From Woeseia sp. (GTDB taxonomy: Bacteria > Pseudomonadota > Gammaproteobacteria > Steroidobacterales > Woeseiaceae): DNA of 40,655 bases. Every line of letters starts with the position of its first letter. The stretch's first letter is position 1. Shown piece after piece: positions 32,401 through 39,806 of the stretch. The stretch is taken from the NCBI GenBank assembly GCA_013003155.1, contig JABDKF010000312.1:1-40655 (forward strand), written 5' to 3'. A program made the position numbers and the translations under genes. The notes beneath the pieces were generated by a model. The model was not told where the DNA came from. It ran no database searches and worked only from the letters and a program-made list of their open reading frames with translations.

Positions 32401-32918
32401 TTGCGGCGCTGCGTGCAGGAAAGGTCGCCGATCTCGACACACCGCTGAATGCCGGCCCTGAGGTCAATCTGCATGTGCCGGCCCTGCTGCCTGATGACTA
32501 CGTACCCGATGTACACCTGCGCCTTATTCTCTACAAGCGAATCAGTGGAGCGCGCAGCGATGCGGAGCTTCGCGAACTGCAGGTTGAACTGATTGATCGA
32601 TTCGGCCTGTTGCCCGAGCAGGCAAAAAACCTGCTCCGTATTGCAGGACTGAGAGTTCAGGCAGCTGCGCTCGGCATTGAGAAAATCGATGCGGGCCCAG
32701 CCGGCGGCTATTTGCAGTTCGGCAAGCAGGCAAGCGTCGACCCGGTGCAGCTCGTGCAACTCGTACAGGGCAAAAATCAAGACTATCGTATGCGAGGCGC
32801 AGATCGGCTACAGTTTCGCCTGCCAATGCAGGACATAGAGGCCCGCTACCAGGGTGTCGATAAATTACTGTCCGAGCTGAGGCCGGCAAGCAACGTCGCA
32901 CAGGCGGCATCTGCCTAG
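29448..32918 (+). CDS. mfd: Transcription-repair coupling factor Mfd
   Basis: Mfd pushes stalled RNA polymerase off DNA and recruits UvrA to start nucleotide excision repair. The 1156-residue protein is full length. It has UvrB-like domains (residues ~15-330) and an RNA-polymerase-interacting domain (~475-550, HAEHGVGRYLGL). The RecG-like translocase has Walker A GDVGFGKT (Lys636), DEEH (731-734) and TATPIPRTLNMALGG. GRVGRS carries the arginine finger. The C-terminal autoinhibitory D7 region follows (~1000-1140). The GTG start at 29448 is the first sensible one, though no strong ribosome binding site is visible. csiV follows after 9 bases. Confidence 0.98.
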   Translation: MPSPNLLIPASQLDTVKSIGRLSGASAALAAVEIARGLSRPLTVLAADAREADRLEAEIRWFAGELPVVHFVEWETLPWDTFSPHQDIVSQRLEVLAHLPRKKQGILIVSAAVLLQRLPPVGYVSARTLQMRVGDKLDRDSFLSSLTESGYLRVPQVEEHGEFAVRGALLDVFPMGAAHPLRIDFFDDEIDSLRNFDPETQLSGDKQTEINILPAREVPLDADAVKDFRLRYRERFEGQPSQSRVYRDVSDGIAHGGVEYYLPLFFETTVTLTDYLPADTTVFAAVELEGALQQAWDDINERYEMCRLDPERPVLSPDETFVAPAEVQQALGKFRRINASSTSLPDADDTLNVDTKMPPAVKIEARYEDAARTLMDFLARHEGRVLFTADSAGRRESISDFLRGRDLDAVRFADWAGFADSDARLGVAVSPLDDGVLLPSAGIALISEQQLFGDRIRQKNRRRRAERDPETIIKQLNDLVAGAPVVHAEHGVGRYLGLLTLEAGGTVGEFLHLEYAGGDKLYVPVQSLDLISRYTGASPENAPLHRLGSDQWAKAKRRAVAKIRDVAAELLDVYARRAARAGHAFKWPENDYRAFENGFPFEPTDDQQQTIEDVLADMASAQPMDRVVCGDVGFGKTEVALRAAFAAVNGGKQVALLVPTTLLAQQHGQTFRDRFADWPVRIEILSRFRSAKEMQSVVKAMRDGRVDIVIGTHRLLQHTKDFKDVGLIIIDEEHRFGVRHKERMKALRSEVDVLTLTATPIPRTLNMALGGLRELSLITTPPVDRLAVKTFVAEWNDVVIREACLREIKRGGQVFFIHNKVEDIARIGERLTKLVPEAKIRVGHGQMPERELEQVMLDFYHRRFNLLLCTTIVESGIDVPTANTIIINRADRFGLAQLHQLRGRVGRSHHKAYAYLIAPPKRAMTADAVKRLDAIDSLEDLGAGFTLATHDLEIRGAGELLGDTQSGQIQEIGFSLYTELLTRAVAALRAGKVADLDTPLNAGPEVNLHVPALLPDDYVPDVHLRLILYKRISGARSDAELRELQVELIDRFGLLPEQAKNLLRIAGLRVQAAALGIEKIDAGPAGGYLQFGKQASVDPVQLVQLVQGKNQDYRMRGADRLQFRLPMQDIEARYQGVDKLLSELRPASNVAQAASA

Positions 32919-32927
32919 GAAATCATC

Positions 32928-33740
32928 GTGAATCAAGGCAACACCGTTATGCGATCACCGACCAAGCTAAAAATTTCGAAAACCCTGACCGTTCTGTGCG
33001 CAGTTCTGGCATTTCCCGTAATGGCGCAGGACTCTGTGGTCGAGCCGGAAGATGCCGCGGCGCGCCGCTACGCCGTCGAAATTATCTTGTTCCGCTATGG
33101 CCCCGGCGTGCCCACGGGAAACGAGCGCTTCCTCCCCGACCCGCCGCCTGACCTGATTGATGAGGAATTCGGATCCGACCTCGCGCAGGGCGCGATCCCT
33201 GAATTCGGCGATTCACGATCGCAAACCGCGGCGGTTGCCGACCGACAAAGCGAGCTTGATGAGATCGCGCTGCCGGCTATCGACGTCGAAATGCAACTGA
33301 CACCGCGTGACGATTTACAATTGCAGAAAGTCTACGACAAGCTCGAGCTCCTCGATGCTTACGAGCCGGTGTTCTGGTCCGGCTGGACGCAGACGGCAAT
33401 CGCTCCAGCACGATCCCCTGAAATTCCCTTGCGCCGGCTGGGCAACGCACCCGCCGAATTTGACGGCACGCTAAAGCTGTACCTGAGTCGTTTTCTGCAC
33501 CTGGTCGTAAACGTGGCGTTGACCGAGCGCGGCACAGTGCCCGCTGACTACCGTGGCCCTGCGGAGCTTCCCGCGTCGCCCGTGAAGCTCAGGATTGACG
33601 AAGATCGCATCATGAAAAACGGGGATATTCGCTACTACGATCATCCAAAATTCGGCTTGCTTGCCAAGGTCACGCTAGTAGAGGAAGCCGGGGATACGGA
33701 GGAGCTCGTTGACGACGTGTTGCTTCCTGCTGCGCGGTAG
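32928..33740 (+). CDS. csiV: CsiV-family envelope protein
   Basis: This 270-residue protein has a signal peptide (hydrophobic residues ~17-33, cleavage after VMA-QD), so it is exported. The mature N-terminus, RRYAVEIILFRYG, followed by acidic Pro-rich segments, and a central LEPYEPVFWSGWTQ-type region (here LLDAYEPVFWSGWTQ), match the CsiV family. CsiV was described as a peptidoglycan-binding protein in Vibrio. The position directly after mfd matches the Pseudomonas neighbourhood as I recall it. The GTG at 32928 has an AGGA eight bases upstream. An ATG at 32949 is an alternative. It is probably co-transcribed with mfd. Confidence 0.82.
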   Translation: MNQGNTVMRSPTKLKISKTLTVLCAVLAFPVMAQDSVVEPEDAAARRYAVEIILFRYGPGVPTGNERFLPDPPPDLIDEEFGSDLAQGAIPEFGDSRSQTAAVADRQSELDEIALPAIDVEMQLTPRDDLQLQKVYDKLELLDAYEPVFWSGWTQTAIAPARSPEIPLRRLGNAPAEFDGTLKLYLSRFLHLVVNVALTERGTVPADYRGPAELPASPVKLRIDEDRIMKNGDIRYYDHPKFGLLAKVTLVEEAGDTEELVDDVLLPAAR

Positions 33741-33839
33741 AGGTCCGACTCCCCGCTCAACGCCTGCCGCTTGACGCAATACTCGCCGTGCTCGTCGCTG
33801 CCGGCAAATGATGAATTGCTGGAAAATCCCGGGCTTTAT

Positions 33840-33865
33840 GAGCGGCGTGGCGCTCCGTGGGTTTT
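33840..33865 (+). terminator. Weak terminator-like hairpin after csiV
   Basis: GAGCG (33840-33844) and CGCTC (33851-33855) pair around six bases, followed by CGTGGG and five T. The stem is short and the T-run is displaced by six bases, so this is a poor terminator at best. It is the only candidate in the 128 bases between the convergent csiV and MTI phosphorylase genes. Confidence 0.3.
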
Positions 33866-33868
33866 TGG

Positions 33869-34630
33869 CTACGCCGGGTTCGGGTTAACAGGCTCGTCAA
33901 AAAAATGTTTCAGAACACGCATAGCCTGGAGCTTCGCCGTCATCGTATTCTCCGCGATGTCCGCATGAATCGAACTGTCACTTCGGCCCGCGGCGTAATT
34001 TACGATGAGGCATAGCGGGGCCAACGCGATGCCCAGTTCACGCGCAACAGAGGCCTCTGGCATCAGCGTCATGCCAAGGTAATCCACGCCGGCACGTTCA
34101 TAGCGATCAACCTCGGCCGCAGTCTCGAGGCGCGGACCCTGTGTGACGCCATACACGCCGCCATCGTGACACTCAGCATCCGCGGCCCGCGACGCTGCCA
34201 TCAGCGAGTCGCGCAGGGCCGGCGCGAAGGGTTCTGTAAAATCGATGTGGTCAAGCTCTGCCGTTGGTGAGTCGTAGATAGTGTGCGCCCTGCCCCAGGT
34301 GAAATCGATTAGCTGCGCCGGTACCGCAAGTTGCCCCGGCCGCGCCTGTTCGCGTATGACGCCCACGGTGTTCAAGGCAATCACGTCACTGACCTTCAAC
34401 AATTTCAGAGCGGCAAGGTTTGCCCGGTAATTAATGGCATGCGGCGCAATGCTGTGGTCATCGCCGTGACGCAGGAGCACGTAAACGGAGTGATCGTCGT
34501 ACCGCAACTGTCTTATCGTCGATGATGGACGCCCGAAACGCGTTGAAATATCCAGCCCGGGCGCATCTTCGCCAAAGGAGGCAAAACCGCTGCCGGCGAT
34601 AATTGCGAATTGCGGCACTCTGTCCGTCAT
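33869..34630 (-). CDS. S-methyl-5'-thioinosine phosphorylase
   Basis: This 253-residue protein is a trimeric-type purine nucleoside phosphorylase relative of the MTAP/MTIP group. AIIAGSGF is the phosphate loop, LLRHGDDHSIAPHAINYRANL the conserved phosphate/methylthioribose region (read in two blocks), and MTLMPEASVARELG the family signature. In MTA phosphorylases the base is held by Asp in a TDYDCW motif. Here the corresponding stretch is VNYAAG with Asn211, which fits a 6-oxopurine base and so methylthioinosine, as in Pseudomonas PA3004. That alignment is by eye. The ATG at 34630 is six bases after AGGAG. nagZ is 15 bases upstream in the same direction. Confidence 0.87.
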   Translation of the reverse strand: MTDRVPQFAIIAGSGFASFGEDAPGLDISTRFGRPSSTIRQLRYDDHSVYVLLRHGDDHSIAPHAINYRANLAALKLLKVSDVIALNTVGVIREQARPGQLAVPAQLIDFTWGRAHTIYDSPTAELDHIDFTEPFAPALRDSLMAASRAADAECHDGGVYGVTQGPRLETAAEVDRYERAGVDYLGMTLMPEASVARELGIALAPLCLIVNYAAGRSDSSIHADIAENTMTAKLQAMRVLKHFFDEPVNPNPA

Positions 34631-34645
34631 CACACGCTCCTTTAA

Positions 34646-35692
34646 TCAGGCATTCAAAGTCAGCTCCGGGCGATCGTGCCAATCGTCCAGCTGCTGCCGT
34701 GCCGCCTGCCAGTCGTCGCTGGCCTGCAGCGTCTCCCGCAGCGGCGCACCGACACCGTGCAATCGGGCAAGCCGCACCAGCGACAAGGGATTAGAGTAGT
34801 CAGCGAGCCGCGCAACCGCGGCGCGAGCCGCTGGTCGATCGTTGCAGATCAATACCATATCGCAGCCGGCCACCAGCGCGAGATGAGCGCGCTGGCTCAT
34901 CGTGCCGTATTGCGCGGTCGCCTTCATACTGAGATCGTCGGAGAAGACGGCGCCATCGAAGCCCACCTGTTTGCGCAGCTGGTCCTTGATCCAGTATGGC
35001 GAGAACCCTGCAGGCAGCGCATCCATTTCCGAATACACAATATGCGACGTCATGACGCCCGCCAACACCCGGTGTTGCGTCAGTTTTTCGTACGGTTGCA
35101 TGTCATCTAGCAATACGCTGTAGGGTCGCCGATCAACCGGCAGCTTGTCATGTGAATCGGCGACCACGGCGCCGTGCCCGGGAAAATGTTTGGCAACCGC
35201 CGCCATTCCTGCATCGCGCATGCCGCGAATCAGCGCGAGCGCGAGCTTGCTAACCACCTGCGGCTTGCGATGAAAACTTCGGTCACCGATGACCTCGCTT
35301 ACGCCCCAGTCCAGATCCACGCACGGCGCGAACGACAAATCGATGCCCATCGAACGCAATTCCGCGCCGATTAGCCAGCCGCAAGTCCGCGACATGGTTA
35401 CGGCCTCGTCCGGATCGCTGTCAAAGTGGCGGCCAAGACTACGCATTGTCGGAATTGCCGTGAACCCGTCGCGGAAACGCTGTACCCGCCCGCCTTCATA
35501 GTCCGCGGCAATCAACAACGGCGGGCGTCGCAGCGCGCGTATATCACTGACAAGATCGTTGAGCTGGGAAGGCGACTGATAATTTCGGCTGAACAGGATA
35601 ACGCCGCCCACGGCGGGTTCGCGCAACAGTTCGCGATCAGCCGGCGTTAAGGCTGTGCCTTCGATATCCAGCATCACCGGACCCAATGCCAT
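34646..35692 (-). CDS. nagZ: Beta-N-acetylhexosaminidase NagZ
   Basis: NagZ (family GH3) removes N-acetylglucosamine from anhydro-muropeptides in the cytosol during wall recycling, producing the signals that induce AmpC in some species. The 348-residue protein is full length. It has the GH3 start GPVMLDIEGTAL, AADYEGGRVQRFRDGF, the KHFPGHG motif, the ADSH loop with the catalytic His, and the nucleophile Asp in AVFSDDLSMKA. The start has an excellent GGAGG six bases upstream and its own promoter candidate at 35747-35775, so nagZ and the MTI phosphorylase may form a two-gene unit. Confidence 0.97.
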   Translation of the reverse strand: MALGPVMLDIEGTALTPADRELLREPAVGGVILFSRNYQSPSQLNDLVSDIRALRRPPLLIAADYEGGRVQRFRDGFTAIPTMRSLGRHFDSDPDEAVTMSRTCGWLIGAELRSMGIDLSFAPCVDLDWGVSEVIGDRSFHRKPQVVSKLALALIRGMRDAGMAAVAKHFPGHGAVVADSHDKLPVDRRPYSVLLDDMQPYEKLTQHRVLAGVMTSHIVYSEMDALPAGFSPYWIKDQLRKQVGFDGAVFSDDLSMKATAQYGTMSQRAHLALVAGCDMVLICNDRPAARAAVARLADYSNPLSLVRLARLHGVGAPLRETLQASDDWQAARQQLDDWHDRPELTLNA

Positions 35693-35746
35693 CGCGTGCC
35701 TCCATTAGCCGGCCCCTACCTTAGAACCTTTCGACTAATCGTCTGT

Positions 35747-35775
35747 ATCATATTGTTTTATTTATTTTTTCTCAA
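35747..35775 (-). promoter_or_regulatory. Strong candidate promoter of nagZ
   Basis: On the minus strand TTGAGA (35775-35770) and TATGAT (35752-35747) are spaced by exactly 17 bases, in an AT-rich patch unlike its surroundings. The -35 lies inside the last codons of rlmD. Transcription would start near 35740, leaving about 48 bases before the nagZ ATG. Confidence 0.65.
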
Positions 35776-37087
35776 ACACCGCTATCGACTCAACGTGCGC
35801 CGTGTGGGGAAACATGTCGATTATTCCGGCACCACTGAGCGCGTAGCCAAGCTGTATCAGCTCGGCCGCATCGCGCGCCAGGGTCGCCGCATGGCACGAC
35901 ACGTACACGATACGCTCAGGATTGATGCGTTTCATCTGCTTCACGACATCGAGCGCGCCACTGCGCGCAGGATCGAGCAATACTCGCTGCCAGGGCTTCG
36001 CCAGCCACGCTTCTTTGCCCGAAATCTCAGAAAGATCCGCCGTTACGAAGTGCGCATTCTTGATGCCGTTACGTGCCGCGTTTGCGGCCGCGCGCTGCAC
36101 CTGGCGGGCTTCGCCCTCGATACCCAAAACCTCCGCAGCGTTGCGGGCAAGCGGTAATGAAAAATTGCCAATTCCACAAAACAAGTCGAGAACACGATCA
36201 TTGGCACCGGGTGCCAACAGCTCGATTGCCCGCGCAACCATACGCCGATTTATCTCAGCGTTAACCTGCACGAAATCGGTGGCATCGAATTGCAGCGCTA
36301 TGCCAAACTCCGGCAGCCGGTAAGACAGTGCGTCTGGCTTCGCGGGGTACAGGTCTTCGATCGAATCCAGTCCGCCGGTTTGCAATGCGATAGAAACGTT
36401 CTGCGATTTGGCAAATTCTGCCAGGTGCGCCCGGTCTTCTGCAGTTGGTGGGTCAAGCACCCGCAATACCAGCCGGGTCTGGACGTCGCCCACGGCGACT
36501 TCAATCTGTGGCAAACGGGCCCTGATCGACAGCGTGCCGATAATTTCGCTGAGAGCGGTAAGCATCGCGTCAACAGGGCGGGCAAGTATTTCACAGCGTT
36601 GCATATCGGCCACGTAGGGCGCATGCCGCTCACGAAAACCCACCAGGACACGGCCTTTGCCAGCCACGTCTTTCACCGCAAGTCGGGCGCGGCGCCGGTA
36701 GTTCCAGCCGCCATTCTCACCGTCGTCATATAGCGGCGCAAACCATTGCCCCGGCGTTACACCGCCGATTCTTTGCAGGGCATTTTGCAATGCCTCGAAT
36801 TTGATGTTGCGCTGCGTCTCCTGGGACTGGTGCTGCAATGAGCAACCACCGCAGGTACCGAAAACGGCACAACGTGGCGCAACCCGCTCGGCTGAAGGCT
36901 CAATGACTTCGAGTAGCTCTGCTTCATCGAAGTTGCGTCGACGCTTGCGCCGTTGAAAGCGCACCGTTTCTCCCGCTAACGCGCCGGCAACAAAGACTTT
37001 TTTACCCTCGACAGCAGCGATACCGCGACCATCGTGGGTCGCAGCAGTAATCAAGGCCGTCTCCGGCCCGGTTTTTTTTCTCGCCAC
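35762..37087 (-). CDS. rlmD: 23S rRNA (uracil-1939-C5)-methyltransferase
   Basis: RlmD (RumA) methylates U1939 of 23S rRNA. The 441-residue protein has an N-terminal TRAM RNA-binding domain (residues ~10-65) and an iron-sulfur cluster motif (APRCAVFGTCGGCSLQH, with a further Cys in RCEILAR). The methyltransferase domain has the SAM motif VLDLFCGIGNFSLP, LLDPARSGA, and the catalytic Cys in YVSCHAATLARD. The related RlmC lacks the N-terminal TRAM domain, so RlmD is preferred. It starts 11 bases after the exonuclease gene and continues the era-recO-pdxJ-acpS run. Confidence 0.96.
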   Translation of the reverse strand: MARKKTGPETALITAATHDGRGIAAVEGKKVFVAGALAGETVRFQRRKRRRNFDEAELLEVIEPSAERVAPRCAVFGTCGGCSLQHQSQETQRNIKFEALQNALQRIGGVTPGQWFAPLYDDGENGGWNYRRRARLAVKDVAGKGRVLVGFRERHAPYVADMQRCEILARPVDAMLTALSEIIGTLSIRARLPQIEVAVGDVQTRLVLRVLDPPTAEDRAHLAEFAKSQNVSIALQTGGLDSIEDLYPAKPDALSYRLPEFGIALQFDATDFVQVNAEINRRMVARAIELLAPGANDRVLDLFCGIGNFSLPLARNAAEVLGIEGEARQVQRAAANAARNGIKNAHFVTADLSEISGKEAWLAKPWQRVLLDPARSGALDVVKQMKRINPERIVYVSCHAATLARDAAELIQLGYALSGAGIIDMFPHTAHVESIAVFEKK

Positions 37088-37098
37088 GGCAGGCGTCG

Positions 37099-37872
37099 TC
37101 AGGCCGCCGACCAGGCGGCAGCGAATTCGTCAAGATGCGCTTGCTTGGCATCTTCCAGAGTTTTCCGGACCAACGAAAACTCGCGTTCCAGTCCGCTGGC
37201 GTCGAGGTTACCCCGCATGAACTCAAAGCGAAGATAGACTAGATAGGTATTTAGGACGTCCGTCTCGCAATAATTGCGAATCTCTGCAACTCCGCCCTCG
37301 AGCCAGGTATCCCACACTTTGTCGCCACTCATCCCGAGCTTTCCCGGAAACCCAAGCAGCACCGCCATTTGATCCAGACTCACGCGTCCACGCGGTTGAA
37401 ATGCCGCCAGCACATCCATGAGATCGAGATGGCGCCAGTGAAAGCGGCTTAGGTAATTGTTGTAACGAAAGTCGCGATCGTTGTCGCCGGTTTCCCAATA
37501 GCGCAGCGCCTGTACACCGTGCCGCATTGCCCGATAGTGCAGGACCGGCAGATCAAAGCCTGAGCCATTCCAGGTTACAAGAGTGGGTGAATAACGCTCT
37601 ATTCCGTCATAAAAGCGCTGCACCAGTTCGGCTTCATCTGCATCTTGCTCGCCGAGACTCCAGATGCGAAAGGTATCGGCAGTCCGCAGCGCTACTGAGA
37701 TAGCGACAACGCGATGTTGATGCAACGGCAAAAAGTCACTGCCGGTTTCCTGCTGCCGCTTGAAGCGCATTGCGTTTCCAACATCCTCGTCTGACAGCCC
37801 GTCAAGATTAAACATGCGGCGGCCAAACTCAACGTCCGGTATTGTCTCTATGTCGAAAGCGAAGCAATGCAT
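37099..37872 (-). CDS. Predicted PolB-like 3'-5' exonuclease
   Basis: This 257-residue protein belongs to the stand-alone DEDD exonuclease family related to the proofreading domain of family B polymerases. The three exonuclease motifs are visible: FDIETIPD near residue 6 (Exo I, DxE), TWNGSGFDLPVLHYRA near ~125 (Exo II), and YCETDVLNTYLVYLR near ~205 (Exo III). No polymerase domain is present. The family is assumed to trim single-stranded DNA or RNA ends, but its role is poorly known. It sits between acpS (19 bases upstream) and rlmD (11 bases downstream), which suggests co-transcription with the recO and era repair/ribosome genes. Confidence 0.92.
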   Translation of the reverse strand: MHCFAFDIETIPDVEFGRRMFNLDGLSDEDVGNAMRFKRQQETGSDFLPLHQHRVVAISVALRTADTFRIWSLGEQDADEAELVQRFYDGIERYSPTLVTWNGSGFDLPVLHYRAMRHGVQALRYWETGDNDRDFRYNNYLSRFHWRHLDLMDVLAAFQPRGRVSLDQMAVLLGFPGKLGMSGDKVWDTWLEGGVAEIRNYCETDVLNTYLVYLRFEFMRGNLDASGLEREFSLVRKTLEDAKQAHLDEFAAAWSAA

Positions 37873-37891
37873 TTTAGTAGCTCACTAAAGA

Positions 37892-38272
37892 TCAGGCGTT
37901 CATTACGACTGCGAATGCCAGAATCAGTCCGGCATCGTCTGTCAGACTGACGTGGCCGTCGCCGATTCCGAGCTCATTACAAACTGCGCGGCCACGGTCA
38001 GACCAGGTAACGACTGGCCTGCCGCGTGGGTCGTTCAAAATGCCAACGTCCCGAATCCAAACGCCGTTGGCGAATCCTGTGCCCATGGCCTTGACCGTCG
38101 CTTCTTTACCTGCAAAACGCATGGCCAGGAAGCGAGTCTTCTGCTTGGTCTTCTCAAACAGTGTCCGTTCGTCATCCGTCAGCAGGCGCTCCACAAAATG
38201 CTCGCCAAAGCGATCATAGGTTTCCTGGACACGCGACAGCTCAACGAGATCGGTGCCAACGCCAAAAATCAT
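37892..38272 (-). CDS. acpS: Holo-ACP synthase
   Basis: AcpS transfers 4'-phosphopantetheine from CoA to apo-acyl carrier protein, activating it for fatty acid synthesis. The 126-residue protein is normal length, with the metal-binding Asp in [13 protein letters not shown] and the Glu in [31 protein letters not shown] forms the terminal strand. Its ATG overlaps the pdxJ stop (ATGA). The order pdxJ-acpS downstream of recO is the same as in E. coli. Confidence 0.97.
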   Translation of the reverse strand: MIFGVGTDLVELSRVQETYDRFGEHFVERLLTDDERTLFEKTKQKTRFLAMRFAGKEATVKAMGTGFANGVWIRDVGILNDPRGRPVVTWSDRGRAVCNELGIGDGHVSLTDDAGLILAFAVVMNA

Positions 38273-39024
38273 GCTGATGCTGCCTGCGACTGGCGAGCTT
38301 CGTTCATTAGCACCTTCATTCTTCGCACGGCCGACGCGAGGCCTTCAAATACAGCTTGTGCAATGATCGCATGGCCAATGTTGAGCTCCCTTATATGCGG
38401 AATTGCGGCGATTGGCGCGACGTTCTGATAGTGCAAGCCGTGCCCGGCGTGCACCAGCAAACCGAGCTCCGCGCCAACGCCTGCCGCGTTTGAAATACGC
38501 TCGAGTTCCTGCCGCTGCAAGGAACCCTCAACATCGGCATACGCGCCGGTGTGGAGTTCAACAACGGGCGCCCCTGCCGCAACAGACGCCTCGAGCTGTT
38601 CGTTATCCGGATCAACAAACAACGACACGCGAATTTGCTGCGCCGCGAGTTGTTTGCAGGCAGCCTGCACCCGCTCAAACTGCCGAGCGACGTCAAGTCC
38701 ACCTTCAGTCGTCAACTCCTCGCGCTTCTCGGGGACAAGACAAACGTCGCTGGGTTTGAGAGCACAGGCGATCTCCAGCATCTCGTCGGTAACGGCCATC
38801 TCCAGATTCATGCGGGTACGCATGCGCGCGAGCAAAGACGGCAGGTCCGCGTCCTGGATATGTCGCCGATCCTCTCGCAAATGCAGGGTAATACTGTCGG
38901 CGCCCGCATCCTCGGCCAGCAACGCAGCCTCAACCGGCGACGGATAACTCGTGCCGCGCGCTTGCCGTAGCGTCGCAACGTGATCGACGTTGACGCCGAG
39001 ATGCAGTGGCAGGTTGTCAGTCAA
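38269..39024 (-). CDS. pdxJ: Pyridoxine 5'-phosphate synthase
   Basis: PdxJ condenses 3-amino-2-oxopropyl phosphate with deoxyxylulose 5-phosphate to make pyridoxine 5'-phosphate (vitamin B6). The 251-residue TIM-barrel protein begins with [19 protein letters not shown], the family hallmark. It carries the catalytic His in [12 protein letters not shown] and Glu in [14 protein letters not shown], and ends with [16 protein letters not shown] in the phosphate-binding region. Its start overlaps the end of recO by 8 bases and its stop overlaps acpS, so all are probably read from one message. Confidence 0.98.
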   Translation of the reverse strand: MTDNLPLHLGVNVDHVATLRQARGTSYPSPVEAALLAEDAGADSITLHLREDRRHIQDADLPSLLARMRTRMNLEMAVTDEMLEIACALKPSDVCLVPEKREELTTEGGLDVARQFERVQAACKQLAAQQIRVSLFVDPDNEQLEASVAAGAPVVELHTGAYADVEGSLQRQELERISNAAGVGAELGLLVHAGHGLHYQNVAPIAAIPHIRELNIGHAIIAQAVFEGLASAVRRMKVLMNEARQSQAASA

Positions 39025-39784
39025 CGTTCAAGTCCTCGTGTCCGCTACCACTGGCTGTCGGCGCCACCTGCGGTCGCCTCCGTAACTCTTGCAATACCTT
39101 GCGACTCATCAGTTCCTTGCCGTCCAGATGATAAGCGATGACACCCCGCAATAACCGGGATGCTGCACGCAACTTGTCCCGATCGGCAAAACACCCGTCG
39201 CGAATCGCAATCAGTTCCTCGCCGGAGAATACCATCGGACCTGCTTGCCGATCGACTGGCATTGCCCCCAGCGCAACGCGATATTCGTAGTGCTGCTTGG
39301 CAAGCAGCTCGTGGTGCTGAGCGACGTCCCGGTCAAGGTTCAGGCCGTATCCCAGAAATCCCAATAACTCAATTTCAAATTGACGCAACAATAGTGCCGG
39401 TTCTTTATTGCCCGCCAGTTTCCCGACGGTGCGCGCGTACAAGGCGAACACCTCCGGCTGCGGGTCAAATCGGTGCAACAACTTTAACAAAAGCTCATTG
39501 GCGTAATAGCCCGACAACAATGCGTCTCCGCTAAGCGCCACAGGTGCGCCGTCCATCTCGGCACCGGTCAGCGTGCCAAGGTCGCCACGCGCAACCCAGG
39601 ACATCGAGAGCGGCATGAACGGCCGCAGCAGGCCGTTCAGGCGCGACTTTGCGGAGCGCGCGCCACGCGCGACCAGCGACAGCCGACCGTGGTCGCGACT
39701 GAGAATATCGAGGATTCGGCTGCTATCCCGAAATGGACGGTGGTGTAGCAACCATGCCGGTTCCTGCTGGATACGCATCGTCAT
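39017..39784 (-). CDS. recO: DNA repair protein RecO
   Basis: RecO helps RecR load RecA on SSB-coated single-stranded DNA. The 255-residue protein has an N-terminal OB fold (residues ~1-80: [20 protein letters not shown], then [19 protein letters not shown]) and a helical C-terminal half with the typical [11 protein letters not shown] and [18 protein letters not shown] segments. The zinc-binding cysteines of some RecO proteins are absent, as in most gammaproteobacteria. It lies 22 bases after era and overlaps pdxJ by 8 bases. Confidence 0.96.
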   Translation of the reverse strand: MTMRIQQEPAWLLHHRPFRDSSRILDILSRDHGRLSLVARGARSAKSRLNGLLRPFMPLSMSWVARGDLGTLTGAEMDGAPVALSGDALLSGYYANELLLKLLHRFDPQPEVFALYARTVGKLAGNKEPALLLRQFEIELLGFLGYGLNLDRDVAQHHELLAKQHYEYRVALGAMPVDRQAGPMVFSGEELIAIRDGCFADRDKLRAASRLLRGVIAYHLDGKELMSRKVLQELRRRPQVAPTASGSGHEDLNVD

Positions 39785-39806
39785 ACCGTCGGGCTGCTAG
39801 CCATGC

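Noticed and set aside
30195-32780. Several long minus-strand open frames
   Set aside because: All are antisense to mfd, with no ribosome binding sites or domain motifs.
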